64,000 nt of DNA from Epiperipatus broadwayi. Its lineage: Eukaryota > Onychophora > Udeonychophora > Euonychophora > Peripatidae. The notes under the pieces are model-generated. The model was not told where the DNA came from. It saw only the letters and a list, made by a program, of their open reading frames with translations, and did not search any database. This document shows, one piece after another, positions 44,393 to 57,193 of the stretch. Location of the stretch: positions 186,001 through 250,000 of the forward strand of contig JAQFVV010000013.1 of assembly GCA_028023455.1 (NCBI GenBank), in the 5' to 3' direction. The position numbers were made by a program, and so were the translations under genes. Position 1 is the stretch's first letter. Each line of letters opens with the position of its first letter.

Positions 44393-45007
44393 AACTCTTC
44401 TATGTATATAAAAGAAATATGGATCACATGTTAACACAATTTTTCTAGCTTGTCAGTATGTAGAAGTACATTATAAATTTAAACAAGCCTTTCACATCAT
44501 TAAGTTTTAAAATAAACTTTAAATTACCCATCCATTATAAATATTGTTAAATTTTAATGAAACAATTATTTTTCTCTGCTATTTTAAATAGCAGTGAAAA
44601 ACAAAATTAATTTAACCGATTTGTTTAGGTACATTCTATGACAATGCTTCGTTTATTTTGTATTGCTCATTTATTTCCATTCTCTGTTAACATTTATGAT
44701 GGATTCAACTTTTGACATAGCTAATTTTTATGAAGTGATTAGGAATAATGTCTCACTCTTCAGGCAATATTTATCAAATATTTATAATGTTTTTACTTTA
44801 TATCATCTTAGAAATAAATTTGTCTGAAGCATATTTTTCAAAATTTCAAATCTTTAGAGTAAAAGAATAATTTTTGATATACTAGCAAATTTAATTCTCT
44901 CTTTTTGGAAAAAAAAAATAAAAATAAATTTCCATTAATAAAATATTAAGATTAAATAAGTTATTCATGTTAATTACTTTCTCTCTCTATATATATGACA
45001 ACTAACA

Positions 45008-45075
45008 TTTATTATGGCACTGTGGTTATCTGTATGTCTATGAGTTGGAATTCAAATTCAGTTGAAACTTTACAA
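45008..45075 (+). mobile_element. tRNA-derived SINE relic (plus strand)
   Basis: TGGCACTGTGG at 45015-45025 is a close A-box match, and GGAATTCAAATTCA at about 45048-45060 is a B-box-like string about 30 bases later. The end GAATTCAAATTCAGTTGAA resembles the relic at 44.3 kb, so both may be one family. Confidence 0.5.
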
Positions 45076-46065
45076 ATTTGTCAAGCAAGTTTAGTTGTTG
45101 TTGTTGTTTTTACATATAAAAGATAAAACAAGGAAAGAAACCTTTAAAATGCTTTAAAAACTGGAAGTTAATAGCGTTACTGAAAGACTTTTTGCTGTGG
45201 AAAGGGATATTTAGCTGTTTAATCTTTTAATTTCGTTTTCAAGATTACTAAAAGTAATTTAGATGAATCAGCAGAAGTATTATACACACTATACTTTGGA
45301 TACAACCAAAACCTCATTGAGCATTTTGCCACCTTAATCAAGCCAAACATTCAATGCCTTTCTTTTTGCATCAGTAAATGGACAACTGCCTACTGATTCC
45401 CAAATACAATGAATGGGTACATTTTTCATGCCCACTGAAAAAATAAATTTCAAATAGATTCAAAATAACTGAAAGAAATTTATAGCAATATAATTTAAAA
45501 CTAGTATTTCTCTTTTTCCTCACTCAAATCGATTGGCATCTTTGACATTTGACTATGTACCTACGTAATACTACATTTCTGCATATAATGATGAATGCTG
45601 CTATACAAGGGAAGTAATCATATTTTTTGTAGTTTTATGATTTTTTAAACTATGTTTATATATATTTTTGGCAGCTTTAACAAGCTGTCTTTTAATGTAT
45701 TTTCTGGAAGCTTAATAGGTTTGTTATTTTTATTAACATTTTTTTTAAAAACGTTTTGCAATTTTTACTTTATTTCACCAGTAATCCAATTTCTACATCG
45801 TGGTTTGAGCATGGCTTTATCTATTATGGCGAGACATGTTTACCTTTATGACATGGTAATGAAAAGACAAATATGGCATTCTTACCAAAATAAATGATAA
45901 GAAACAAATCTGAAGGTTGGGAGACTATTGTTAAAGATGCCAATCTCTATTTCCTGTATGCCTCAATTTCATTGGTTTTAATCTGCTGATCCTAATCTTT
46001 CAACAGATTGTGATTCAACTTTTAGATGATCTGCTAAAAGTTGTAAAAAAGTTTTAAAACAATTT
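45076..46065. other. AT-rich DNA, no recognised gene
   Basis: An 81-codon frame at 45652-45897 has a hydrophobic, phenylalanine-rich start typical of T-rich DNA and no identifiable domain. Confidence 0.4.
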
Positions 46066-46440
46066 ATTATAATTAAATCCAGATGTGAAATTCAATCAAA
46101 ACAAATTCACGTTAACAAAATGTTTTTTTTTTTTAAATTTTATATTTAAAATCAGATGTGAAAATCAGTTTAAACAAACACTCATTAATACAATTTTTAA
46201 AACAAGTCTATTAATTATATTTAAGTCTAGACCTGAAAGTGATTCAAAACACAAGAAACTGAGCCAAAACAATTTAATGAAATCTTTTAAAAGTCTGTTA
46301 TTTATTGTATTTAAATTCTATGTTAAAAAAAAAGTAAAAACAAATTTATGTTAACAGTATTATATTTGGATAATGAATATTTTATAATGATCATTTATAT
46401 CACTATGTCAAAATAAATTTATGTTAACATTTTTACACTT
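46066..46440. repeat. Degenerate tandem repeat, ~75-90-bp units
   Basis: About four units recur, each starting near TTTAAATC(C)AGATGTGAAA and continuing into an AAACAAATTCACGTTAAC- or AAACAAATTTATGTTAAC-like block. The 89-codon frame at 46085-46354 is a by-product of the repeat. Unit length varies because of A/T runs. Confidence 0.5.
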
Positions 46441-49262
46441 ATGTAGTAAGTCAGTTCTTAGTATCCACGATTTCCATATCCACTGTTTCATTTATTTACG
46501 ATTGAAAATATAATAATTAATAAAAAGTAAATTTTAGTTTTCTATATTTTAATTTTCTTGTTCACGTTACATTTAAAATATATGCACAAACCTATAAATA
46601 TGTGTGTCTTAAAAATGAATAATACAATATGGTTTGCTTTTAACCACAAATTTTATTATCTATAACATAGCTTGTAACAAAGTGTTGCTGAGTTAGGGAA
46701 AGCTATTTTATAGCAAGATGACTATTTATGTCTCCATGTCTTTTTTATATGCTGTATCATGATGATGGGAAAAAATGGTCATATGTAAATCTTCTATAGT
46801 GTTCGTAGGATTAAGGCATACCTACAAAAAATTAAGTTATTGTAGAATCAATAATTTATTTCATAGTCTTTCTATGATTCATAAAAAAGCAGTAAATCAT
46901 GAATTCCAACAGTCTTAGATTTTATTTGAAAGTATTCATATTAAATTAAAATAAAAGTATTTGAAGAATTATTACAAGAGCCATTTTATGGTTCACCAAA
47001 ATCTCTTTTTCCCCACCCTAAAATATAAAAGAAATTCATGTATTAAATATTTGTAATTTTCAAAATTAGTACTTAATATAAACTATTGAAGATTTAAATA
47101 TATACATTATTTTAATATTATTTCTCTTTAATCTTTCTTTCATTTATTTGTTTATCTAATTGTCTTCAATAAACATATCAAGATGATTTATGAGATGCAC
47201 ACCTTGGGATATTGATTTGTGTCATTTGAGGTTTCACTGTGATCTGAGATAGTAAAAGAGAGGAATGGTTCCTTTTGAAATCAAATGCAGTTGTCATATT
47301 TATTGGTTAAATTTCAGTATAAGATTCATGTAACCAAAGGAATTCTCTTATTTTTGGAGCCAAGCTCCAACAGCACTAACTTTGAAAGATTGGGAAGGAG
47401 GGAAATATGCCATAAGATATTTAAGATTAATCTTTTGTATGTTTAAATAAACTATGTATCATAGCTTAATCTGTCTTATTTGTTAATGGTAAATTAGATT
47501 AAAGATATGTATCTTTATATATGCATATCATGCATTAAAAATATATTTTATTACTTAATGCATTGTCTTTTTATTTTTTGTTTATTATTCCATTACATAT
47601 TTTTATCGATTTTTTTTTCTTCTATCACTTAAATATATGGTCAATCCAATTTTTTAATTTTTAAAATGTTCTCTCATGATTTTATTATTATTTCACCATC
47701 ATAAATATTTTAGGTTTTTCTCTGCTTACATTTCAAAATCACAATATATATATATATATGACAGTCTAGATTTCGAGTATACATTTTATATTTTCCAAAA
47801 AGAATATTTAAACTGTATTCTCAAGCCTATTCTTAGTTTACTAAGCTATTTATAAATAAAAAATATATATTTTTTATTTTCAAATTTCCAGTTACTCAAA
47901 TATATGCCCTACTGAAATATTTTACTTTTCTGAAGTAGACCATTCCCTTTGTATATGCGATTTTTATCCATGATTTTAGTTTTCTGCTATGGGAGTAGGG
48001 GATAATAAAAAAAAATTGAAATTGTTAAAAAAAAATTCTTTTGTATTTAAATTTTTTTTCACCATGCATATATAGTATATGTATGGATATTGTACACATC
48101 TCAACACACACACATATATATATACAATATCAAGTAATATAAATATATTAAACAAAATATATTAGAATAACTCTCCAAAATTTTATATAGGCATTTTTAA
48201 TTTAATAGAATTATTTTAGTATGTTTTGTTTATATATATATCTACATGCATTTAATTTTCAAACAGAAGTAACAGTACCTATAAGCTATGATTAAATAAC
48301 ACTTATATGTCAGTATATTACTTACAAAAATGTTATTGCTTCCATTTAAATTTTGTATATATTAAGGCAATGCATATTTTATATTTACCTCTAGATGTAC
48401 ATATTAAAAACATTATAATTCATTATTACTGAAAATTTCTGTATGCATGACACAGATTGGGACCAAATGCAATAAATATAGAGGGGTGATTATTGTTTTT
48501 TGAACATTTAGTTCTATTTATGGTAATAACTTTTATAATGTATTTCTATTTTTATTTAAATTTTTTTAAACAAATTTTTTTAATTAATTTCTAAAGTTTT
48601 GCTTTTGTATGCAAATAATATCTTACCTTTCTCTACTCTTTATTTTTGTATAAATTTGTTTTTTTCAAATCAGCCTTAATTTATCTGTCTTTCTATCTTA
48701 AAAAACCTTAGATTAACAGTACAAATGGATATAAGCATAATGTCACTTATATTTGTATTTGGAAATATTGTATGAAGTTGAAAATAATGTACAATCTTCT
48801 ATAAATCCATTTGTTTAATTTTTACATGTTTTATTGGCCCTTGATTTTATCCTCATGTTATTTAATAAATAAAGATATTCTTGAGTAGGTTACTAAATAA
48901 CCATGAAAAATTAAAAAAAAAACCTTTAATACATTTTCAGTGCAAAATACCCTTTTCAATGGCAAACTCAAATATAACATTTGCTTGAGTAAAGAGCCCT
49001 ATGCACTGTATTTAGATTATATTTAATGGTTTTTATATTTTCTCTGCATAAGAAGCAGTGATATAATTGTATGTAAAAAAAATACATTTTAAGTATCAGT
49101 TTTCATAATTTATATATTAACATAATATAATAAATTAAAGATAATACTAATATTAGTTTAGCATTAGGCTTTTAATGTAATACTGCTTTATACAGGAAAA
49201 AGAATCAATGAATTAAATGTCACATGAGCCAGTTTATATATTGCTGTTTCAGTAATGGTTAC
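46441..49262. other. AT-rich DNA, nothing recognised
   Basis: Only short TA runs and homopolymers. No frame, hairpin or repeat family that I can support. Confidence 0.45.
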
Positions 49263-49632
49263 TTTCTTTCACCACCTCTATACTGCTTAACTTGTAAGCT
49301 TTAGTAATTAATAAATATCACATGATAGTGCTTAACAAATATCTATCATACACTGTCCTATTCAATATTTCTAGACTAGTTTCAAGCTTATGGCTTTCAT
49401 CAGTGAGGAGTTTTTGATCTTAGAACAATACACTTGGACCTAAATCCAGACCCACTGTTTTAAGATCTATATTCAGATGTACTTCTCCAAAATTCAAGCT
49501 TCCTACTGATGAAAGCCATAAGCTTGAAATAGTCTCAGGATATTGGATATGACAGCACAGAATTAAGCATTATCATCTGGCATCTATTACTTTCTAAAGC
49601 TTACAGTAAGTAACATAGAAGTGGTGAAAGAA
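49263..49632. mobile_element. Foldback element F1-related, full palindrome
   Basis: The ends are inverted: CTTTCACCACCTCTATACTG at the left, and at the right CATAGAAGTGGTGAAAG. Inner blocks also pair: TGTAAGCTTTAGTAAT with the segment at 49596-49607 (AAAGCTTACAG), and CACATGATAGTGCTTAAC with AAGCATTATCATCTG. The centre has the F1 core CTAGACTAGTTTCAAGCTTA, GGCTTTCATCAGTGAGGAGT and the inverted CTGATGAAAGCCATAAGCTT. The termini differ from the 20-kb copies, so this is a subfamily. No clear target duplication. Confidence 0.75.
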
Positions 49633-49689
49633 AAAATAAATAAACATTGAGAATGTTAAATATAATACTAATAATTCAATTCAATTTAT

Positions 49690-49768
49690 TTAATAATAAT
49701 AACAACAACAGCAGCAGCAACAACAACAATAACAATAATCATAATAATAATTATTATTATTATTATTT
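49690..49768. repeat. Compound trinucleotide microsatellite
   Basis: ATA, ACA, GCA, CAA and ATA units run into an ATT run. The AAT and ATT halves can form a hairpin. Confidence 0.85.
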
Positions 49769-52669
49769 CCATAGAAAGCTATGTTAGAGTGAAATCTACA
49801 TAATATGTTACAAATTTTTAAAATACACATTAATTAAAAATAATTATCCATGAAATTAATTATAATGTATATTTATCATGTTAAGATTTTAAAAACAGGG
49901 ATAGGTCATTAAAATTTTTAAATATATAATGTTAATATTATTTATGTTTTTTATTACTTTTTTACAATGCTTTTTATAACTCACTGTTGAGGGTTTCGAT
50001 TGCCCCATTAATCTTCTTCAGAACTATAACAAACACAATACAAATATATGAATATAAATAAATATACATGAACATATAATTTTAAATCTTATATATATAT
50101 ATATATTCTATCTTATAATCATTATTTATTATTATTTACTGATTTTTTTTATAAAAAAATAATAAAGAACATAAATGATGTTAATATTATATAGATTTGG
50201 TAGTGCAATAAGAAAGCTAAAGTTATAATACTTTTTGAACATAATGATTTAATTTTTTTAAAATTTACTTAAATATATTTTAAAAAAATTAGACTAATTT
50301 GTTCATATAGAGCCCACTTCATCTGAGTATATTCTGTATGTTCATGTGTGTGGTTCATTATTATCATAACATTAATATTTTGTAAGGGTCTCACCTATCA
50401 TTATTAGATTACAATAGGTAGCTCAGTAAATGTTGATGTTGACCTTGAAAGATTATCATAGATGAAAAATGTAAATATAGTTTTATGGATTTTTTTTGTG
50501 TGCATGTGTGGTTTCTTCTTATTATAGATAGCATCAATGCTTTTCGTTAGATCTCACCTATCATTAGCCAAATATTTCAAATACCTTGGTGTTGTTAGAG
50601 CCACAAAGGCTCTAGTTATAAGTATTGAGCCATATATAGTTAATGACAGCTTATATTTAATCAAGATGTCATTGGTATAATAATAACAATAGCAAGCAAA
50701 CACACACACAAATATATGGAAAAACCCAAAAATTATAATTGTCTTTTTCATATGAAAATCTCATTTTTATGAAATTTCACAGTTGAGAAATATAAAATTT
50801 TTAAATCTTTATCATGAGATCAAAAGATATATATATATAAACTTCATTTGTTTGTAAAAATAAACATGCAGAAAATTGAACTCTGTGACAAACTAAGATT
50901 TTAGCAATGTCATATCAAAGCTATGACTAAAAAAAAAAGCTCTATAGAATTAAGTCTTCACTTTGTTTACTTTACTTCAGAGCCATCTATTGTAAACAAA
51001 TTAAAATAGATTTACGGTTTCTACTGCAGATGTTGAAAGTTAGCAGACGGAAGTCATGTGACACCTTGTTTGGTAAAATTAATAGTTCTGAACTTGTAAG
51101 CAAAGAAAGAGAGAGATCTGTCAGTATTTGTAAATAAATCAAGTAAACTGCCTTATTTCTTTTAAAAGTCTGAAAAAATTTCAAAATATAATCTATAAAG
51201 TTAGGTTTTTTATTTTATTTTACAAACCAGAAATGAGGTTAGAATTAAGAGTGTTCTGATCTGAAGTTTCCTGTAGAAAGGTTACTCTCTTCATTTCTGG
51301 TAATATATAAAATTTGTCAGATTAAAAAAAAACAACCCTTGCTTTCCCATATCTTTCCATATCTGTAGATTACTTTTACACTATCACTATAAATTAGAAA
51401 AATGATAAATTCTTAAATTTAAATTCATAAATTTTACATGCACTCCATTGAGCACCATCATGAATTCATCATTTAGCCAATTATTTCCTTGCCAGACCTC
51501 TTGAGTATGCACTCAGCATGCAGTTAAGTCGTATGATCATTCTCTTTATTGATTGTCATACTTATTTTTCCTAATATCTTAATATGAAAACTTTTTACAT
51601 TAAATTGTTAAAATACCTATTATACAGAGTTCCTTATAAGGATGTTTATGGAAAGGTTAGGAATTAAACAGAGGATAATTCCAATAATATAACTACAATA
51701 AAAAAATTATATATCTGTGAAACCTTTAAAATTATATAATTATTAACCGATAGTTCTTCATTAAGTTGGTACTTTTATTTTATTATTTTTTTTACTTTAA
51801 TTATGAAGATATAAATATATGTTTATTTTTTAAATGATCATCCAAAGAGCCAAAGTGCATGCATAGCAAGAGAGGGTGTGTGACTTTTTGCACTGGAGAA
51901 TATTTGTGATGGGAAGTAAGAAATGTATTGATAAAAAAAAAAAAACTTGAAAATATGTATGTGGGTGTATTTGATAATATATAAATTCAGAGAAATAGAC
52001 GTTGCAATTCATTGTGATGTATTAATAATTTTATTAAAGAATGCAACTGCTAATAAAATAGAAAATATGTAGGTAATGATTCATTTGTTATTTTGAATGA
52101 ATGAATTAAAAGCATCATATATGAGCTCATTCATTGATATATACACTAATTTTTTGTAGAAATATGCTATCTTGTAAAACAATTAAATACATAAATAAAA
52201 AATAAATTTATGTTATATGTTAGTAAACTTGAAACATTAATTCCAGGAAATCATATAACTATCTGAATGTTTATAGACAAAAAGATTGTAAATAATGTAA
52301 TTTGTTAAAATTTTATCGTAAGTATGTATATTTAGCATGTTATAAATCTTGGGAAAAATTATTACCAGGTATAACATTTTTTTTTCAGAAAGCCGGTCCA
52401 TAGCCAATCTATATAGTTAATTAATATTGGAAAATAAATGGAAATAAGCTGTTCTTAATTAGACATTAAACTAGAATTGTTGAAGAGATTTTGTCATGTA
52501 GTGGATTGTTTAAGGAGTATTTTACTTTGTAACCTATATCTCAAATGTTAAAATTTTAAATGTTATTGGTTTCAACTTACATTTTGGCTTTTGCAGTTGT
52601 GATTGGAATTGACCGAAACTGAACAAAGAAAACGGATTTTTTTTTTCAAAACTACAGCCAAATTTAGAA
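49769..52669. other. AT-rich DNA with a diverged direct repeat
   Basis: A segment at about 50338-50420 (TGTTCATGTGTGTGGTTC, then GGTCTCACCTATCATTATTA) is echoed at about 50500-50585 (TGTGCATGTGTGGTTTCTTC, then AGATCTCACCTATCATTAGC). On the minus strand near 50025-49985, CTGAAGAAGATTAATGGGGC is followed by AATCGAAACCC. The motif CAGAGCCATCTATTGTAAAC is at about 50980. Frames at 50554-50751, 50987-51184 and 51830-52012 have no domain. Confidence 0.4.
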
Positions 52670-54930
52670 TAATTATATATAGATTTATCATAATAGTAAT
52701 AATAGTAATAGTATGAGGTGATTTACATGTAAAATTTTTAGATGTTATTTGTTAGGTGAATATAAGAAGAGACACAATCAACTCAATAATAACTTGATGA
52801 TAGTAACCTCAATAACAGTAACTTGTTAATGCTTATTTCAATAGTGGTAATTTAGTGAAAATCAATTAATAATGCTAAAATTGATGATAATCACATCAAC
52901 AATAGTAATTTGGTATTGTAAGTAGTAGTAAACTGATAGTCAACTTAACATTACTGGCTGATAATCAGTTCACAAATGACAAGTTGGTGATAGTCAATGT
53001 TGACAGTAGAAATTTGGAGATGTCATCTCAGTAGTAATAATTTGGTAATGGTAAACTCAAGAATAGAATCACAGAAAAAATCAAATCAGAATGGTAATTT
53101 GATAATGGTCATTTCTCTAACAGTAATTTGTAACACCAATCTTTTAAAAACTTTTCTTGGAAAAATGTATTTCAAAATAAATAAATATAAAATGTATATA
53201 AAGAAAAGCCTGGTTTAATACTTTAACAGCATGGTATGCTAAGCATGCTTTTGACTACCTGGTAGTTATATTCATAGCAATTGTTGTCCACAAAGCTTGT
53301 GACTTTTATATAAAAAAAACAAGAATGGGGATTTGCATAAATTTGAATATATATAGGATGTAAATAAGTTAATTTAAATGAGCCACTTTTTTGCTAGGAG
53401 GATGAAGGAATTTTTTTGTTTGATTGTGTGATAAATGGTCAATTCAACTATGGTATTGGGTGTCAGTCATTACAACAATGATAACTTAGTCATAGCCAGT
53501 TTAACAGAAGTAATCTGATTGTGGTCAATTTAACAATAATAACTCAAGAAAGAAAATAGTTTGGTGATGATTAATTCATAATGGTAATAGTGAACTCGAT
53601 AGTGTAATTTTATGATGATTAACATAATTAATTTGACGTCAATCATTTTAACAATGGTAGTGATATCAACTCATGTAATGGCAACTTAATGATTGTCAAC
53701 ATCACAGCTCAATAAGTTGGTGATGGTCAATTCAACAATGTTAATGCTAGTGATAATCAATTCAATAATGGTAATTTGGTGATGGTCTACTTATGTGATT
53801 AAATCACTAGTATTAATTTGATGATAACCAACTTAACAATGGAACTTGATGGTGATTAACTCAATAGTAATAATCTGTGATGTTCAATTTTAATTAGAAT
53901 TGGTAATTTGGTAATGAACATTGGTACTAATTTGAAAATGATAAACTCATTAATGTTTAATTTGGTAATAATCAACAGAATAATAGTCATTTGTATGATA
54001 ATATAATAATGAACAACTCAAAAATAACAAATTTATGATGATCAACTCAACAACAGAAACCTTATTCAATAGTATTAACTTAGTGATGTTCAACTTATCA
54101 ATGAGAACTTGGTAATAGTTAACTTAACAATGATTTAGTCATCATCATCAACTCATTGTTAAATTGGTAATAGTCAATTCACTAATGTTAACTAAATAAT
54201 AGTCAATTCAACAATAAAAACTTTTTGATAGTCACTTCAACAATGGTAATATAATAATGGTCAAATCAATAATGGTAATTAAGTCATTAAGTCATGATAA
54301 TTTTAATAATAGAAATCTATTGATAGTCAATTCAATAGTGGTAACTTAACGGTTGTCAAGAGTGATGACTTTATGGTGATTAACTTTGAAGTGGTGATCA
54401 ACTTAATAAATGTCATTTGGTAATAGTCAACTCAGCAACAGATAGATGACATAGGTCAACTCACTAATATTAACCTGGTGGTGGACAATTTAGTAATCAT
54501 CAACTCATTAATGTTGACTTAGTGGTGGGAAACTCTATAATATATAATTAATGATGGGCAATTCAGCAGAGGTAATATAGTGCTTGAAAACTCAATAATA
54601 GTAATTTGGTCATGACAACTAAATAACAGAAATCAAGTGGCAGACAATTCATTAGTGATAACTTGGTGATGATTAACTTAAATAGTTATCATATTAAATT
54701 GATGATGGTCAAATCAACAGTATAAATATTGTGATGGTCAATCCAATAATAGTAATTTGGTGAGGTTCACTCATTAATGGTAATGTTTTATTGTCAACTC
54801 AACAGTGGTAACTTGGTAATGGACATTCAACAATAAAAACTTGATGTTAAGCAAGTCATTAGTGTTAACCTGATAATGGTCAAGTTAACATGGTAACTTG
54901 ATGACAGCAATCCATTAACAATAATAAACT
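52670..54930 (+). repeat. Degenerate minisatellite, ~29-30-bp unit
   Basis: A unit like GGTAATTTGGTGATGGTCAA plus TTCAACAAT is repeated dozens of times in the same orientation with heavy divergence. Clear neighbours lie at 53740-53790, where successive CAATTCAACAATG / CAATTCAATAATG starts are 29-30 bases apart. The array is interrupted at about 53150-53440 by unrelated AT-rich DNA. No long reading frame is preserved, so it is not a protein repeat. The wide divergence means it is old or was built from mixed units. Confidence 0.75.
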
Positions 54931-56259
54931 TGGTAACAGAAGTTCTGGGAAATTAATTTTATATAATCAATATTTTTATGGTTATGATTGTTATGAATAC
55001 ATTAATGTTTTAGTGACATTAAAATTATTAATGAATATAAATTACACCTCCAATAAAGTATAGCATGTTTTGAAAAATTTGTTAATTATTTATAATCACA
55101 AAATTGCTGATATTATATTCTAGTTTAACTTAAAACATAAATAAGAGAGAGAGAAATGTCAGACTGCACTTTATAAGTAAATAAACCTTTTTCTTTTATT
55201 TTTTCAAAGATACTAGCATCAGATATAGTGAAAATATATTATTTTAAAAACATTATTGTGTCAAGAAAGAATTGTTTTAAGCTTTACTGTTATTCTGTAT
55301 ATTTCACGTCATTGGCGCTGTCTGAAATGCTTATTTATATATACAGTATTTTTAATTAACAAGCCATCTATTTTATTAAAATTCTACATTTTAATTTATC
55401 TGTCACGTACATGTCTCTATTTAATGCACGACAGAAATCATGTTGAAAGAAAGAAATGAATATTTTAACAAGACATTAAATATATATGATCATAATAAAG
55501 TTTGAAAAATATATATGTAATTTGATGTTTAAAACCTGTATATATACAACTGAATATGTGTGTCAATATCATCATTATTTTCAACTAATATCGATCTATT
55601 ATTGCTGGATGAAATGTCTCCAAATTTTAACCCAATTTCTCCCATTTCTAGCCTCTCTTCTCCTCATCGCTAAACTTTCTTATTTCATTCATTCATATCA
55701 CGTGACGTTTTTCTAGGTCTTTTACATATGCATATATATATAGCATTAAAGTTATTATTATTATAAGATTATTAAACTATACTTTGTTTTCTAAGAAGTA
55801 TTTGTTTTTTTATTAAATGACGTTTAATATATTTAACTTTAAAAATTTAATAAATTTATAAATAAATATATTTAAAATAATGTTATGATCTGTTGTTTGA
55901 GAGATCATTTAGAATACACGCTAAGCACAAAAGTAATGCTGAATTGACCAAACTGATATATATTTTATTCAGCTGTGTATAAGATCCATGTCTTATAAGC
56001 TCTTAAATTTATCGCTTTATAGCTGTACTTGAGTAAACTGCTCAGTGCAAACATTTAATTGAAAAAAAGTATGCATTTTGTCTTGAGAATTTTTATTACT
56101 GTATTTACTCACAGAATTCATTATTACTAAGGTACCATCATTAAATTGTTGAGTATTGTTTCACTTTAATGGAGTGGGTTGTTTCCAACTAACAATGATG
56201 GTGGGGGACAGAAACCAAAAATAACCAGAATTTTGTAATAAAAAATTGCATACTTATTT
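54931..56259. other. AT-rich DNA, nothing recognised
   Basis: Frames at 55256-55459 and 55486-55716 carry no motif. No repeat structure seen. Confidence 0.4.
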
Positions 56260-56690
56260 TTAGATGCTGCAAGTTGAATTGCTTTCAAAGTATAGTCTAT
56301 TTAATTCAATACACCAGTCTAAATGCGTTTTTCACTTTTTGAAATGGTCTAGAAACACTTGTGAAGTGATGCATTTTAATGCCTCTGTCGTTTTTTGTTC
56401 ACTTCTTCTAAGTCTACAAAGAATAAAAGAAAACATTTTTTATTTAAGAAATTAAAAAAAAGGTTGCACAGAATGAGATTGGGTGAATGAGCTTGATAAA
56501 TAAGCTGGGTCATGCTGAATTTAACTAAAAACTGTTTTCTCTCAAGCTTTGTGTGCATACACTCCTCACTTTGCCACACAATGGATGTTATCATTTTATT
56601 GCATGACCTAAAAGTTTCAGAACTTGTAGGCTTTAAATGCCTGATTGCTATGAATGAAATCTGAGTGAACAATCACTGTTTGCAACCCCC
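56260..56690 (-). pseudogene. Mariner-like transposase relic, internally deleted
   Basis: On the minus strand the translation contains KPTSSETFRSCNKMITSIVW with SEECMH after it, then AHSPNLILCNLFFNFLNKK, VDLEEVNKKR and, in a shifted frame, LDWCIELNRLYFES. These follow the C-terminal half of mariner transposases in order: a KVMxxVxW block, the SPDLAPxDFFLFPKLK block, an EEVKK block and the final CI..nG.YFE block. Both aspartates of the SPDLAPxD motif, including the third residue of the D,D34D catalytic triad, read as asparagine. The segment with the DNA(R/P)PH motif is missing. No terminal inverted repeats were found. Dead and old. Confidence 0.6.
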
Positions 56691-56716
56691 CAAAAAAGTC
56701 AGCATTTTTTTTACAT

Positions 56717-57193
56717 TTGACTTTACTAATGTTTTTTGGGGGACATGATAAATTTAATGATTCTGTTAAACAACATGTAACCTTGTGTTTTCCAGAACAA
56801 CTTGTGTGTAAACTCTTTCAAGCATTACAACTGTCTTCTCTGCTGTTTTCTTTAAAAGAAAAACAAAATTTCAGATTGTTTCAATTTTTCAGTTATTATA
56901 AAAATCAACAAATACGCAAAACACACTTTACAAAAAAAATGTGCTATGTGTGACCACAATTTCACACAATGACATTATTTGGTAGATATATTCAGAAAGG
57001 TCCCTACAACAGATATCTAGAAGCATATACTACAATAGACTTGGCTACCAGAGAACAATTCCTATTATTTTTGGGTATACCCTCATATGTGCAATTCCAA
57101 AATTACACATTCTACTTTTGTAATAAAAATGTTCTAATGACAGAATTTTATTTTGGAAGTGAATCTAAGTTGCTTCTTTTCAATAATAGGTGA
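56717..57193 (+). pseudogene. Unidentified open frame of 159 codons with one in-frame stop
   Basis: Two frames, 56717-56953 and 56969-57193, are in the same phase and separated by a single TGA at 56951-56953 and four codons. The amino-acid mix is more varied than in the surrounding AT-rich frames, for example HVTLCFPEQLVCKLFQALQL and PYNRYLEAYTTIDLATREQF. I recognise no domain. It lies next to the mariner relic but on the opposite strand. It may be a worn transposon gene or chance. Confidence 0.25.

Noticed and set aside
52670-54930. Repeat-containing protein gene
   Set aside because: The ~29-30-bp units are not a constant multiple of three and stops are frequent in all frames.
52670-54930. 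CRISPR-like array
   Set aside because: There are no exact repeats separated by unique spacers. The whole unit is degenerate and contiguous, and the genome is eukaryotic.
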